Of a DNA stretch of 64,000 nucleotides, positions 18,739 to 27,643 are shown piece after piece (position 1 is the stretch's first letter; every line of letters begins with the position of its first letter). The DNA is from Nocardia brevicatena NBRC 12119. Lineage in GTDB: Bacteria; Actinomycetota; Actinomycetes; Mycobacteriales; Mycobacteriaceae. Below the pieces are notes generated by a model. That model searched no databases. It had not been told where the DNA came from and saw nothing but the letters and a program-made list of their open reading frames with translations. Made by a program: the position numbers and the translations under genes. The stretch covers positions 1-64,000 of the forward strand of contig NZ_BAFU01000033.1 of NCBI RefSeq assembly GCF_000308495.1, given 5' to 3'.

Positions 18739-19116
18739 TCAGGCGGGTTCGATCCGCATATCATCCTGTCCCCAGTAGGCCCGCATACCGGTGATCCTGC
18801 CCTCTTCGTCGAACTCCATGACATCGATCGGGTTCAGCGTCATCCGCTGTCCGCCCGCGGTGGTGATGAGGGTGAACATGAACGCGGCATGATTGCCGAC
18901 GATCCGCACGCTCTCGGGGACCAGGCCGGTCTCGCGGTCCAGGTTCGCCAGGATGTCGTAGAACTCGCGAATGGCGTCGTGGCCCTGTCTCGGCGGGGTG
19001 CCGATGGGGTCCTCGATTCGGGCGTCCGGCGCGTACAGTTCGACGATTTCCTCGGTCGGACCGGTGCCGACCAGTTTCACGTACCGCTCGACCACATCAC
19101 GGATCTGTCGGGCCAT
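18739..19116 (-). CDS. SnoaL-like / ketosteroid isomerase-type protein
   Basis: 125 residues from ATG 19116 (AGGAG 6-10 nt upstream; an extra 16 codons upstream in frame are unlikely). The sequence IRDVVERYVKLVGTGPTEEIVELYAPDARIEDPIGT, followed by REFYDILA and ending in ITGMRAYW, is the NTF2/SnoaL cone fold with the usual pattern of a buried Asp pair. A steroid delta-isomerase-like role is possible in a Nocardia, but no steroid genes are adjacent. The upstream 590 bp contains no gene. Confidence 0.78.
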   Translation of the reverse strand: MARQIRDVVERYVKLVGTGPTEEIVELYAPDARIEDPIGTPPRQGHDAIREFYDILANLDRETGLVPESVRIVGNHAAFMFTLITTAGGQRMTLNPIDVMEFDEEGRITGMRAYWGQDDMRIEPA

Positions 19117-19706
19117 CGCAACTCCTGCCGAATTGAAACGTGTTCTACTTCGGTAGCCTAGCATTGTCGCCGGCGTGTACGGTCGATTCGGCGTCCGCCG
19201 TCGGGTCTGCGATCACTGTTCGGTTGGCAGACGCTGTACCGCACGGGAGCGGAAATGCCTGGTCCTGGCATTGGGACGAGACATGATCCGGGAATCGCCG
19301 TTGACCCCTCCGGTTCGCCGTTGAACCTTCGTCACGCGTGATGTGCGTCTGCTGGTGTGTCGCGCGGGGCGGCTCTGGTGTTACGTGTTCATCCACCGGC
19401 CGTGGTGCATTCCGGGGCCCTGCGCACGGTAGCGAGCGAGCCCCACGCCGACCGGGGACTTGGTATACGCCGTCGATGGTGATGAACTGGGTAGGCGAGA
19501 GTTGTATGGGTGGTCCCTCGCGATCCGGTCCGTCCGTTCTCCGTGGTGCGGGTGTTCACCGGTTTGAACGGGCCGCCCGACCGGAATTTTCATCGGTGCA
19601 TCCGCCGGTCCGGCCGGTGTGTCGACCGGGCGCTGTCGGTGTGGTGCTGTTGAATCGGTCCGGTCAATCCCAGAAAGTTCGAGCGACGAGTGAAAGCGGA
19701 GGAAAT
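19117..19706. other. Intergenic region between divergent SnoaL-like gene and mihF
   Basis: 590 bp without a convincing gene. A short direct repeat (CGCCGTTGA, near 19296 and 19317) is the only structure noted. A long frame runs into mihF from 19338, but its codons before 19707 are not protein-like, and mihF has its own ribosome-binding site. Confidence 0.5.
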
Positions 19707-20021
19707 ATGGCACTGCCAACCATGACCGCAGAACAGCGCAGCGAGGCCCTGGCGAAGGCCGCGGCGGTCCGCAAGGCTCGCTCCGAACTGATCGGCAAGG
19801 TGAAATCGGGCAAGGTCTCGGTCGCCGAACTGCTGAACAAGTCCGAGAACGACGAGCTGGTGAAGAAAACCAAGGTCGCTGCCGTGATCAAGGCACTGCC
19901 CGGGGTCGGCCCGGTGAAAGCGGCCAAGCTCATGGACCAGGCGGAGATCCCCGAGGACCGCCGGATCGGCGGACTCGGCGCCCGTCAACGGGCTGCGCTG
20001 CTGGAAGCTCTCTCCAACTGA
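19707..20021 (+). CDS. mihF: Integration host factor, actinobacterial type (mIHF)
   Basis: 104 residues. MALPTMTAEQRSEALAKAAAVRKARSEL and ALPGVGPVKAAKLMDQAEIPEDRRIGGLGARQRAALLEAL match mycobacterial mIHF, a nucleoid-associated protein with a helix-two-turn-helix DNA-binding fold that bends DNA and is needed for phage integration and chromosome organisation. GGAGG (19698-19702) lies 5 nt before ATG 19707. In mycobacteria and streptomycetes the gene sits next to gmk (guanylate kinase). Here neither neighbour is gmk, so this may be a relocated or second copy. It is the only DNA-architectural protein gene in the window. Confidence 0.9.
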   Translation: MALPTMTAEQRSEALAKAAAVRKARSELIGKVKSGKVSVAELLNKSENDELVKKTKVAAVIKALPGVGPVKAAKLMDQAEIPEDRRIGGLGARQRAALLEALSN

Positions 20022-20074
20022 GCCCGGCCCGGGGCATCCGGGCCCTGGATGCTTCCGGCCGACTGTCAGGCGAG

Positions 20075-20099
20075 GACGGACGGCCCTCGGTCGTCCGTC
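20075..20099 (+). terminator. Hairpin terminator after mihF
   Basis: An 8-bp stem GACGGACG/CGTCCGTC (20075-20082 with 20092-20099) has a 9-nt loop, extended by G-U pairs, and lies 54 nt after the stop. It is partly self-complementary, so it could also serve fdhD from the other side. No gene is seen in 20100-20327. Confidence 0.5.
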
Positions 20100-20327
20100 T
20101 CGGGACGGGTCGGGAAGCGCCGGCGGAGGCCGTACGGCTTCATGTCCCCGAGGGAGTGCGCGGCCGGCGCCGCATCGCCGACCCGGCCGCTGATATCGAT
20201 GGCGAGAATCCGGTCGTCGGACGGGCAGGCGTCGCCGCGACCGTCGTATTTCGAGGGAGTGACCCACCGCCGCCCGTCGGGGGAGGACGACGGTGCGTAG
20301 ACGGCGGGGTGGTCGCCGACGTGAAAC

Positions 20328-21143
20328 CTATCCGGATTCGATCCGCTCGGGGTGGGTGTAGACGTTCATCGTGTCGCCGCGGACGAAACCGGCCAGGGTG
20401 AGACCGGAATCGGCGGCGAGATCGACGGCCAGGGAACTGGGCGCGGACACGGCGGCCAAGAGGGGTATTCCGGCGAGGACCGCCTTCTGGACGAGCTCGA
20501 AGGAGGCCCGACCGCTGACCATGAGCACCAGATCGCCGGCGGGGACACGGTCGGCCTGCAGCGCCCAGCCGATCACCTTGTCGACCGCGTTGTGGCGGCC
20601 GATGTCCTCCCGGACCACCAGCGGGTCGCCGTGGGCGGTGAACAGACCGGCGGCGTGAAGCCCGCCGGTGGTGTGGAAGGCCGACTGCCGATCGCGCAAG
20701 GTATCGGGCAGCGCGAGCAGGGTGTCCACGTCGATCAGCGGTGTCGGCGGCGGTAGCGGGAAGCGGGTGCGCCGCCGGACCTCGTCCAGCGCGGTTTTCC
20801 CGCAGAGACCGCAGGCGCCGGTGGTGAGGAACGGCCGGGTCGGCAGCGGGACGGGGGTGGCGAAGGTGACGTCCAGGACGTTGTAGGTGTTGCGGCCCTG
20901 GTCGTCGGTGCCGGCGCAATAGCGGGCCGCGAGGATATCGGCGGTCGCGGTGATCACCGTTTCGCCGAACAGAAAACCGTGGACCAGATCGATATCGTTG
21001 CCCGGAGTGCGCATGGTGACGGTCAGCGATCGGCCGTTCGCCCGGATTTCCAAAGGTTCTTCGACCGCGAGAGTATCGGGACGGTGGATCTCACCGGACG
21101 CGGTGATACGCCGCATCTTGCGGCGGGTGGTCACTCGGCTCAT
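20328..21143 (-). CDS. fdhD: Formate dehydrogenase accessory sulfurtransferase FdhD
   Basis: 271 residues. The defining motif TTGACGLCGK places C111 and C114, the cysteines that carry sulfur from a cysteine desulfurase to the molybdenum cofactor. Other blocks are NDIDLVHGFLFGE, VVREDIGRHNAVDKVIG and LVLMVSGRASFELVQKA. It activates the molybdoenzyme encoded immediately upstream. Its ATG (21143) overlaps the stop of that gene as ATGA, indicating translational coupling. The longer open frame upstream is antisense-like sequence inside the oxidoreductase gene and is not part of the protein. Confidence 0.94.
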   Translation of the reverse strand: MSRVTTRRKMRRITASGEIHRPDTLAVEEPLEIRANGRSLTVTMRTPGNDIDLVHGFLFGETVITATADILAARYCAGTDDQGRNTYNVLDVTFATPVPLPTRPFLTTGACGLCGKTALDEVRRRTRFPLPPPTPLIDVDTLLALPDTLRDRQSAFHTTGGLHAAGLFTAHGDPLVVREDIGRHNAVDKVIGWALQADRVPAGDLVLMVSGRASFELVQKAVLAGIPLLAAVSAPSSLAVDLAADSGLTLAGFVRGDTMNVYTHPERIESG

Positions 21144-23521
21144 AGCGCGTCGTGGTCCACCCGGCCGGTATCGGTGTCCGGCGCGGTCGAGCGGTGCTCC
21201 GCCCGCGCCGGGGGGTGCGCGGCCGGATGGGAAGTGCTGCGTTCCAGCCGAATGGGAATCGCCTTCGAAACCGGGGTATTGGATCGGGCCGCGACATGGT
21301 CGAGCGGTACCAGCGGGTTGGTCTCGGGATAGTAGGCGGCGGCGTTGCCGCGCGGAGTCGGGTAGGCGACCAGGCGGAAGCCGTCGACACGCCGGGTTAC
21401 GCCGTCGGTCCATTCGGCGACCAGGTCGACGAGATCGCCGTCGGCGAAACCGAATTCGGTGATATCGGTGGCGTTCACCAGCACGACCCTGCGGCCGTTG
21501 TGGATTCCGCGGTAGCGGTCGTCGAGGCCGTAGATGGTGGTGTTGTACTGGTCGTGGCTGCGCATGGTCTGCAGGATCAGGCCACCGCGCGGGACCGGGA
21601 CCCAGGTGAGGTCGTTCACCGCGAAATTGGCTCTGCCCGTGGTCGTATGGAATTCGCGGGCGTCGCGGGGCGGGTGGGGGAGCACGAAGCCGTTGCGTTG
21701 ACGGACCCGGGTGTTGTAGTCGGCGCAGCCGGGCACGACCCGGACTATGGCGTCGCGGATCAGGTCGTAATCGGCGCGGAACCTCTCCCACGGCACCGGG
21801 TGGTCCGGGCCCAACAGTTCGCGGGCGAGTTCGCAGACGATGGCGACCTCACTGCGCAGGTGCGGGCTCACCGGTTTCAGCCGGCCGGTGGACAGGTGCA
21901 CCATCGACATCGAATCCTCCACCGAGACCTGCTGCCGCACCCCGTTCTGCAAGTCCAGATCGGTGCGGCCGAGGGTGGGCAGGATGAGGGCCGTTTCGCC
22001 GTGCACGATATGGCTGCGGTTGAGTTTCGTCGACACCTGCGCGGTGAGCGCGCAGCCGCGCAGCGCGGCCTCGGTGACCGCGGTATCGGGGGTGGCGGAG
22101 ACGAAATTGCCGCCCATCCCGAAGAAGATACGGGCTCGTCCGTCGCGCATGGCGCGGATCGCGGCAACGGTGTCGAAACCGTGTTCGCGGGGAGCGCTGA
22201 TACCGAATTCGCGGTCGAGTGCGGCGAGGAAGGGTTCGGGCATCTTCTCCCAGATGCCCATGGTGCGGTCGCCCTGGACGTTCGAATGGCCGCGCACCGG
22301 GCACACCCCGGCGCCCGGTTTGCCGATCATGCCGCGGGCCAGCAGCAGGTTCGTGATCTCTTCGATGGTGGCGACGCCGTGGGTGTGCTGGGTCAGACCC
22401 ATGGCCCAGCAGACGATGGTGCGCTTCGAGGCCGCGACGAGGCGTGCGGTGCGGCGCAGTTGGTCGAGCGTCAGGCCGGTGGCCTCGACGACGGTGTCGA
22501 GGTCGACCGCGCGGATATGCCGCTCGTAGTCGGCGAAACCGGCGGTGTGGGCGTTGATGAAGCCCCGGTCGAGCACCGTGCCCGGTTTCTCGTCCTCGGC
22601 CTCGAACAGCAGCTTCGCCAGGCCCTGGAACAGGGCCATATCGCCGCCGATCCGGATTTGCAGGAAATCGTCGGCGATGGGCACACCGGTGACGAGGCCC
22701 TTGACCGTCTGCGGATCGCGGAAGCCGATGAGTCCGGTTTCCGGGAGCGGGTTCACCGCGATGACGTGGGCGCCGGCACCCTTGGCGTCGGCGAGGGCGC
22801 TGAGCATCCGCGGATGATTGGTGCCCGGATTCTGTCCGGCGACGATGATCAGGTCGGCGGCGGCGAAATCGTCGATGGTCACCGAGCCCTTGCCGATACC
22901 GATGGAGCCGGTGAGTGCGGTGCCGGACGACTCGTGGCACATATTGCTGCAGTCGGGGAGATTGTTGGTCCCGAAACTGCGCACCAGCAGCTGATACAGG
23001 AAGGCGGTCTCGTTGGCGGTGCGGCCGGAGGTGTAGAACACCGCTTCGTCGGGGGAGCCCAGGGCGCGCAGGTGGTCCGCGATCAGGCGATAGGCGTCGT
23101 CCCAGGAGATGGGGCGGTAGTGGGTGTCGCCGGGCCACAGCACCATGGGCTCGGTGAGCCGGCCCTGCCTGCCCAGCCAGTACCCGGATTTCTCGACCAG
23201 CTCGGCCACCGAATGGGCCGCGAAGAACTCTGGTCCGACCGTGCGCAGTGTCGCCTCCTCGCCGACCGCCTTGGCCCCGTTCTCGCAGAACTCGGCCGGT
23301 CGCCGATGCCCGGTGGGTTCCGGCCACGCGCAGCCGGGACAGTCGAAACCGTGTACCTGGTTGACCCGCGCCAAGGTGCGGGCAGTGCGTACGACGCCCA
23401 TATCGGAGACGGCGCGGGCCATCGCCACACCGACCGCTTTCATCCCTGCCGCCTGCTGGTGGGGTGGGGTGACGGTCAGCTCTGACTCGTCGATATCGTC
23501 GATCGGCCCGTTACGATGCAT
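21140..23521 (-). CDS. Molybdopterin oxidoreductase, FdhF/YdeP type
   Basis: 793 residues. The N-terminus carries an iron-sulfur motif (FDCPGCAWP, C61/C64, with C79 in AEFCENG). The molybdopterin-binding domains follow (YTSGRTANETAFLYQLLVRSFGTNN ... DCSNMCHESSGTALTGSIGIGKGSV). C195 in SNMCHESS is the likely metal-ligand position; there is no in-frame TGA, so it is a Cys and not a selenocysteine form. The C-terminal MopB-type barrel is at ~650-750. It belongs to the YdeP/CbbBc-like group often annotated 'formate dehydrogenase'. Actual substrate use is unproven, and no electron-transfer subunits lie beside it. A GACAAT box 6 nt before ATG 23521 suggests leaderless transcription. It is coupled to fdhD. 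Confidence 0.88.
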   Translation of the reverse strand: MHRNGPIDDIDESELTVTPPHQQAAGMKAVGVAMARAVSDMGVVRTARTLARVNQVHGFDCPGCAWPEPTGHRRPAEFCENGAKAVGEEATLRTVGPEFFAAHSVAELVEKSGYWLGRQGRLTEPMVLWPGDTHYRPISWDDAYRLIADHLRALGSPDEAVFYTSGRTANETAFLYQLLVRSFGTNNLPDCSNMCHESSGTALTGSIGIGKGSVTIDDFAAADLIIVAGQNPGTNHPRMLSALADAKGAGAHVIAVNPLPETGLIGFRDPQTVKGLVTGVPIADDFLQIRIGGDMALFQGLAKLLFEAEDEKPGTVLDRGFINAHTAGFADYERHIRAVDLDTVVEATGLTLDQLRRTARLVAASKRTIVCWAMGLTQHTHGVATIEEITNLLLARGMIGKPGAGVCPVRGHSNVQGDRTMGIWEKMPEPFLAALDREFGISAPREHGFDTVAAIRAMRDGRARIFFGMGGNFVSATPDTAVTEAALRGCALTAQVSTKLNRSHIVHGETALILPTLGRTDLDLQNGVRQQVSVEDSMSMVHLSTGRLKPVSPHLRSEVAIVCELARELLGPDHPVPWERFRADYDLIRDAIVRVVPGCADYNTRVRQRNGFVLPHPPRDAREFHTTTGRANFAVNDLTWVPVPRGGLILQTMRSHDQYNTTIYGLDDRYRGIHNGRRVVLVNATDITEFGFADGDLVDLVAEWTDGVTRRVDGFRLVAYPTPRGNAAAYYPETNPLVPLDHVAARSNTPVSKAIPIRLERSTSHPAAHPPARAEHRSTAPDTDTGRVDHDAL

Positions 23522-23557
23522 ACGGTCATTGTCCCCCGCGCGTCCCGAGCCCGCCGG

Positions 23558-25240
23558 TTACCGTTCCGCCGGAGGTTGGTTACCACGCGGGGCCGAATCG
23601 GCCGTCTGCGCCGGCGGATCGGTGTGGGCCTCTCGGTTTCGCTCGGGTGTGCTCGCCTTGCTCGGTGATTCGGACGGTGGTGTGGTGTCCGGCGCGAATA
23701 CCTGCGTGTCCGTACCTCGAGCGCTGCCGGCCTTGGACCACGGTGTGTCGGCGGGCTGTTCTCGGTTACCGGTCTGCCCCGCGGAAACCGCGGTCGCCTT
23801 CTGCGAAGAGCGCTTCGCGGCGGCTGCGATCCGGGCCGCCGCGCGACCGGCACGCGACCACGGGGTCTGGGCCGCCTGGCGACGGGATGATTGCCGGGGA
23901 TTCGATATCGGTGGACGAGCCGGCGACCGGTCGGTACTGCCCTGTGCTTGGCGGGTGGGGCCGGCGGGATGCTGTTCGTTCGAAGCGGTGGCCAACGGTG
24001 TCTGCTCGTGTACCCGCGGGGTCGTTTCGACGGGCCTGGACGAGGCCGTGTCCGCGGTTGCGGCGGGCCCCGTGTCCGCGGTTGCGGCGGGCCTGTCGAG
24101 CAGGGGTGTGGACTCGGCGTGGCGCGGGCTCTGCGCTGCCCCCTCGGTAGTGGTGGACCCGCTGTCCGCCGAATTCCTACCCGGCTCGTCGAGCGCGGTG
24201 CGGCCCGCCGGGTTGTCCGGCGCGGAAAGGGCCCGGCCCGGTTCGGCGGACGTGCCGGACACCGGCGGGGCGGTGGTCGGCGCGGCCGTCCCGGGCGGGT
24301 CGATACCGCGGTCCCCACGTTGCCCCTCGGTGGTGGCGGTATTGCTCCCCGGGGCGTTCTCGGGGGGCGTCGCGGTGAGCGGTCGCTGCGTTTCCGACGG
24401 TGGGCTCGAGAGCGCCTCCGGCGGTGGGGACGGCTGTGCGAATCTGTCGATCGGTTCGATACCGGTCGGCGGCGACACGGTGGATGAGGCGGGTGCCGGG
24501 ACCGGTTCGCCGTCCACCGGAAGTTCGAGTCCGGGAGTGGTGAAGTCGAGCCCGGCCACCTTTTCGGCGAATGCTTCGGCATGGGACAGCATCGCGTCGG
24601 CGTGATCGTCCAACACCTTGGCGTAGCGCATCACTTCGTCGGGTTCGATGTGCAATACCGGCGCGCCTCCCGGCGGCACCCCGAGCGCATCGCTCGCCGC
24701 GCTGTACAGGGTACCGTTGACCATCTGTTCGATCTTGTCCTCGAGCGGTTCGATAGCCTTGCCCAGTACTTCGGCGGCTATGTACCACACCAGCGTCTCC
24801 TGCAGGGACGAAAGGAGACGGCGTGCCGCGGCGGCTATGAGCGGACGCAGGACCAGACCGGCCGGGGTGAGCATCATCGCCGCATAGGTCACCGCAAGCG
24901 CGGCGAGTTCGGCCAGCACCGCGACCTGCACCACTTCGATGACATCGGCCGCGATATCGAGCGCCTTCGCCACCACACCGCACGCGGCATCCAACTGCGC
25001 CATATTTCCGGCGCTCATCCGGCCCCATGCCGCGAGCAATGCCTGATAGGACTCTCCGGAATAGACCGACCCCATGTCCTTGACCACACCGGTCGCCGAC
25101 TCGTGGGTTTCCCGAACGTCGGTGGCGAAATCACTGACGTGCCGGGAGAGTTCACGTACTTGGTCGGCGTCGACATCCGGATATGGGAGGCCGAGAGCGT
25201 TGAGGATGAATACGACCTCGCTCGGTATCTGAATACTCAA
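23558..25240 (-). CDS. CpnT-like N-terminal (WXG100-type) protein with long Pro/Thr-rich tail
   Basis: 560 residues from TTG 25240, chosen because AAGG lies 8 nt upstream and it starts SIQIPSEVVFILNALGLPYPDVDADQVREL, which is how CpnT-type proteins begin. Residues ~1-195 form the helical type VII secretion domain (VYSGESYQALLAAWGRMSAGNMAQLD; the WxR in AAWGRM replaces WxG) with hydrophobic helices around 95-165. Residues ~260-560 are low-complexity Pro/Ser/Thr-rich with a repeated TPWSxAG motif (TPWSRAGRA, TPWSKAGSA). CpnT homologues usually end in a toxin domain; none is recognisable here, and no immunity gene follows. Likely an ESX-exported or membrane protein, with unknown activity. Confidence 0.68.
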   Translation of the reverse strand: MSIQIPSEVVFILNALGLPYPDVDADQVRELSRHVSDFATDVRETHESATGVVKDMGSVYSGESYQALLAAWGRMSAGNMAQLDAACGVVAKALDIAADVIEVVQVAVLAELAALAVTYAAMMLTPAGLVLRPLIAAAARRLLSSLQETLVWYIAAEVLGKAIEPLEDKIEQMVNGTLYSAASDALGVPPGGAPVLHIEPDEVMRYAKVLDDHADAMLSHAEAFAEKVAGLDFTTPGLELPVDGEPVPAPASSTVSPPTGIEPIDRFAQPSPPPEALSSPPSETQRPLTATPPENAPGSNTATTEGQRGDRGIDPPGTAAPTTAPPVSGTSAEPGRALSAPDNPAGRTALDEPGRNSADSGSTTTEGAAQSPRHAESTPLLDRPAATADTGPAATADTASSRPVETTPRVHEQTPLATASNEQHPAGPTRQAQGSTDRSPARPPISNPRQSSRRQAAQTPWSRAGRAAARIAAAAKRSSQKATAVSAGQTGNREQPADTPWSKAGSARGTDTQVFAPDTTPPSESPSKASTPERNREAHTDPPAQTADSAPRGNQPPAER

Positions 25241-25748
25241 GCCTCGAACCTTCTCACGTCGCAAACCCCCGGTGGCGAGAACCACCGAACCGTGCCCATT
25301 CTCATGATGGAACGCCGAATCGCCTGTGGATCCGGCCTGGTATCGGTCGGTGACCGCTCGGATCGAATCCGGTCGTGCGGCCACCTCGACGCGGACCACC
25401 ACCTAAGCAACCTATTGTGCCCTGCCATGGTCTGGAGGTGAACCCCTATGGGGGGAGGTCATGGCCGGTGTCACATCGACCGCTTCCGTTCGCTCGGTCG
25501 CGGCATCGGGCGGCCCCGAATCGTGTCGTGCCGATATCACGGACGGAGGCGGCCGATTACGAGATTCTCGGATTGTCGTCCAGGGGTGACATGACACATC
25601 CGAACCGGTGGCTCGCTACTCGCCGGGGGAAATGATGGCCGCGGGCGGATACGAGCCGCGGTGACGGACGGCGGTACGCAGGTCGTCGAGCACTGCCCCG
25701 TCGGGTGCTGCCCTGTCGCTGTGCGGCCGTATCGGTCCGGGACCGATC
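25241..25748. other. Intergenic region between CpnT-like gene and glpD
   Basis: 508 bp with no supportable gene. The frame of the CpnT-like gene is open to 25402, but that stretch lacks protein character. Short overlapping frames in 25403-25748 look random. Confidence 0.45.
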
Positions 25749-27290
25749 TCACGGTGTCGCGGACCATGCGGCCAGCGCCGCCGGGGCGGCGGCCGCGCGG
25801 TCGTGGGGAACCAGGCCGATGCGGGTTCGGCGGTCGAGCAGGTCGGCCGGGTCCAAGGCGCCTTCATGAGTCACGGACCAGGCGAATTCGGCGGCGATGA
25901 CGTCCATACCAGGGGCCACGGGAGCGGCGAGGGCCGGATCGGTCTCGGCGAGAGCGGCGATGGCGGGTGCTTCGCTGCCGTAACGGTCGATCAGGATCGG
26001 GGGCGCGCAGATCCGGTCGCGGGCCGGGCCGGCGACCGCACCGACCAGGGGGAGATCCTCGGTGCGGCAGGGTCCGGCCGAGAATCCGGCGTGCCGGACG
26101 GCGGCGTCCACCGCGTCCTCGGCCATGGTGCGGTAGGTGGTGAGCTTGCCGCCGACCACGGTGATGACGCCGACGGGTGAGGTCAGGACCGCGTGTTCGC
26201 GGGATATATCGGCGGTGCTGTCGACTCCGGTGCGCAGCAGTGGGCGCAGGCCGGCGAAGCCACCCCGGATATCGGCGTGGGTCAGGGGCGCGCGCAGGAC
26301 GGCGTTGACGGTGTCGAGCAGGAAATCGATCTCCGTGTCGGTGGGGTGGGGTTCGTCGGGGACGGGACCGGGGGCGTCCTCATCGGTGAGGCCCAGGTAG
26401 ACGCGGCCGTGGGCGGCCGGGAGGGCGAAGACGAAACGGCTGATACTGCCGGGGACCGGGACGGTGAGCGCGGCGGTGAGCCCGCCGAAGGATTCGGCGT
26501 CGAACACCAGGTGGGTGCCGCGGCTGGGACGTAGTTCGATACTCGGATCGACCTGGTCGGCCCAGACACCGGTGGCGTTGATCACCGCTCCGGCACGCAC
26601 GGCGAGGGTTTCTCCGGTGCGGGTATCACGCAGGGACGCCGATTCCCCGGTGACCGCGCCGGCCGCCACCCGGGTGAGCACGGACGCGCCGTAGGAGGCG
26701 GCCGTACGGGCCAATGCGACCACCAGACGGGCATCGTCCACCAGTTGACCGTCCCAGGCCTGGATACCGCCGCGCAGCCCGGCGCGGCGGACCGTCGGGG
26801 CCAGCCGCAGCACTTCGGCCGTCGACACCCGCCGGGATCGGGGCAACTGCGCGGCCGATGTGCCGGCGGCCCGGCGCAGCAGATCGCCCGCCGCGAAACC
26901 CACCCTGGTGAGGGTGCGCTGGGTCCGGGTGATGCCGGGTAGCAGCGGCACCAGCTGCGGAAGCGGGCGCACCAGGTGTGGTGCGGTGCGGGTGAGCAGG
27001 ATCCCGCGCTCCATCGCGCTCTCGTGGGCGAGCCCGATATGGCCGCCCGCCAGATAGCGCAGCCCTCCGTGTACCAGCTTGGAGCTCCACCGGCTGGTGC
27101 CGAAGGCCAGATCCTGCCGTTCCACCAGGACGGTGCGCAGCCCGCGCGCCGCGGCGTCGAGGGCGACACCGGTCCCGGTTACCCCGCCGCCGATAACCAA
27201 CAGGTCGACGCGGGGCTCGTCGCCCAGCGCGGTCAGTTCGCGCTGCCGCCTGGCCGCGTTCAGGGCGGAATCGGTATGCGGTAGCGACAT
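25749..27290 (-). CDS. glpD: Glycerol-3-phosphate dehydrogenase (FAD)
   Basis: 513 residues from ATG 27290 (AAGGGTGAG upstream). The FAD-binding GGGVTGTG is at 34-41, followed by the family blocks SRWSSKLVHGGLRYL, VINATGVWADQ, SRGTHLVF, GVITVVGGKLTTYRTMAEDAVD, and a C-terminal capping domain. It oxidises glycerol-3-phosphate to dihydroxyacetone phosphate at the inner membrane, feeding electrons to quinone. In Mycobacterium tuberculosis glpD1 (Rv2249c) is likewise divergent from a flavoprotein and a lipid kinase gene (Rv2251, Rv2252). The same arrangement here suggests a conserved glycerophospholipid-related locus. Confidence 0.93.
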   Translation of the reverse strand: MSLPHTDSALNAARRQRELTALGDEPRVDLLVIGGGVTGTGVALDAAARGLRTVLVERQDLAFGTSRWSSKLVHGGLRYLAGGHIGLAHESAMERGILLTRTAPHLVRPLPQLVPLLPGITRTQRTLTRVGFAAGDLLRRAAGTSAAQLPRSRRVSTAEVLRLAPTVRRAGLRGGIQAWDGQLVDDARLVVALARTAASYGASVLTRVAAGAVTGESASLRDTRTGETLAVRAGAVINATGVWADQVDPSIELRPSRGTHLVFDAESFGGLTAALTVPVPGSISRFVFALPAAHGRVYLGLTDEDAPGPVPDEPHPTDTEIDFLLDTVNAVLRAPLTHADIRGGFAGLRPLLRTGVDSTADISREHAVLTSPVGVITVVGGKLTTYRTMAEDAVDAAVRHAGFSAGPCRTEDLPLVGAVAGPARDRICAPPILIDRYGSEAPAIAALAETDPALAAPVAPGMDVIAAEFAWSVTHEGALDPADLLDRRTRIGLVPHDRAAAAPAALAAWSATP

Positions 27291-27643
27291 CGTCTCACCC
27301 TTTCTCGGGCCGTCGGCCCGTATTCCCGTATAGGAGCCCCCCGTCGATCTCCATCGCGAGGATGGAAGCTGCCGCGGCCATGTCTTCGAGTCTGCCTCGT
27401 CGATATCCGGTGGCGCCGGATCCGGGATGCCGGGTGATGTTCGTCGCACCTTACAGGCACAGCCATGCCCGAAATGTCGTTTTCCCTCGAGGAGCGAACA
27501 GACAGCACATCCGTGCCGGAGATCCGGTGGTCCGTCGTACCCGCGCTGGTGGAAGGGGTGGATGCGGTTCGACCGGGCCGGATCGGGGACCTCGGGCGGC
27601 ATCCGGCCGCCCATAACGTCCACCAGGTGCGAGACTTGGGCTC
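27291..27643. promoter_or_regulatory. Divergent promoter region of glpD and the flavoprotein gene
   Basis: 353 bp between divergent genes. TAACGT (27614-27619) is a plausible -10 for the rightward gene, giving an ~18-nt leader. The TetR-type gene found here in M. tuberculosis is absent, and no other gene is seen. Confidence 0.4.

Noticed and set aside
19338-19706. N-terminal extension of mIHF
   Set aside because: The upstream codons lack family similarity, and a strong ribosome-binding site precedes ATG 19707.
20049-20300. Small frame after mihF
   Set aside because: It overlaps a terminator hairpin, and the composition is random-like.
21152-23485. Very long open frame antisense to the molybdoenzyme gene
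   Set aside because: It is a GC-codon shadow: His/Gly/Arg-rich, no domains, and exactly opposite a well-supported gene.
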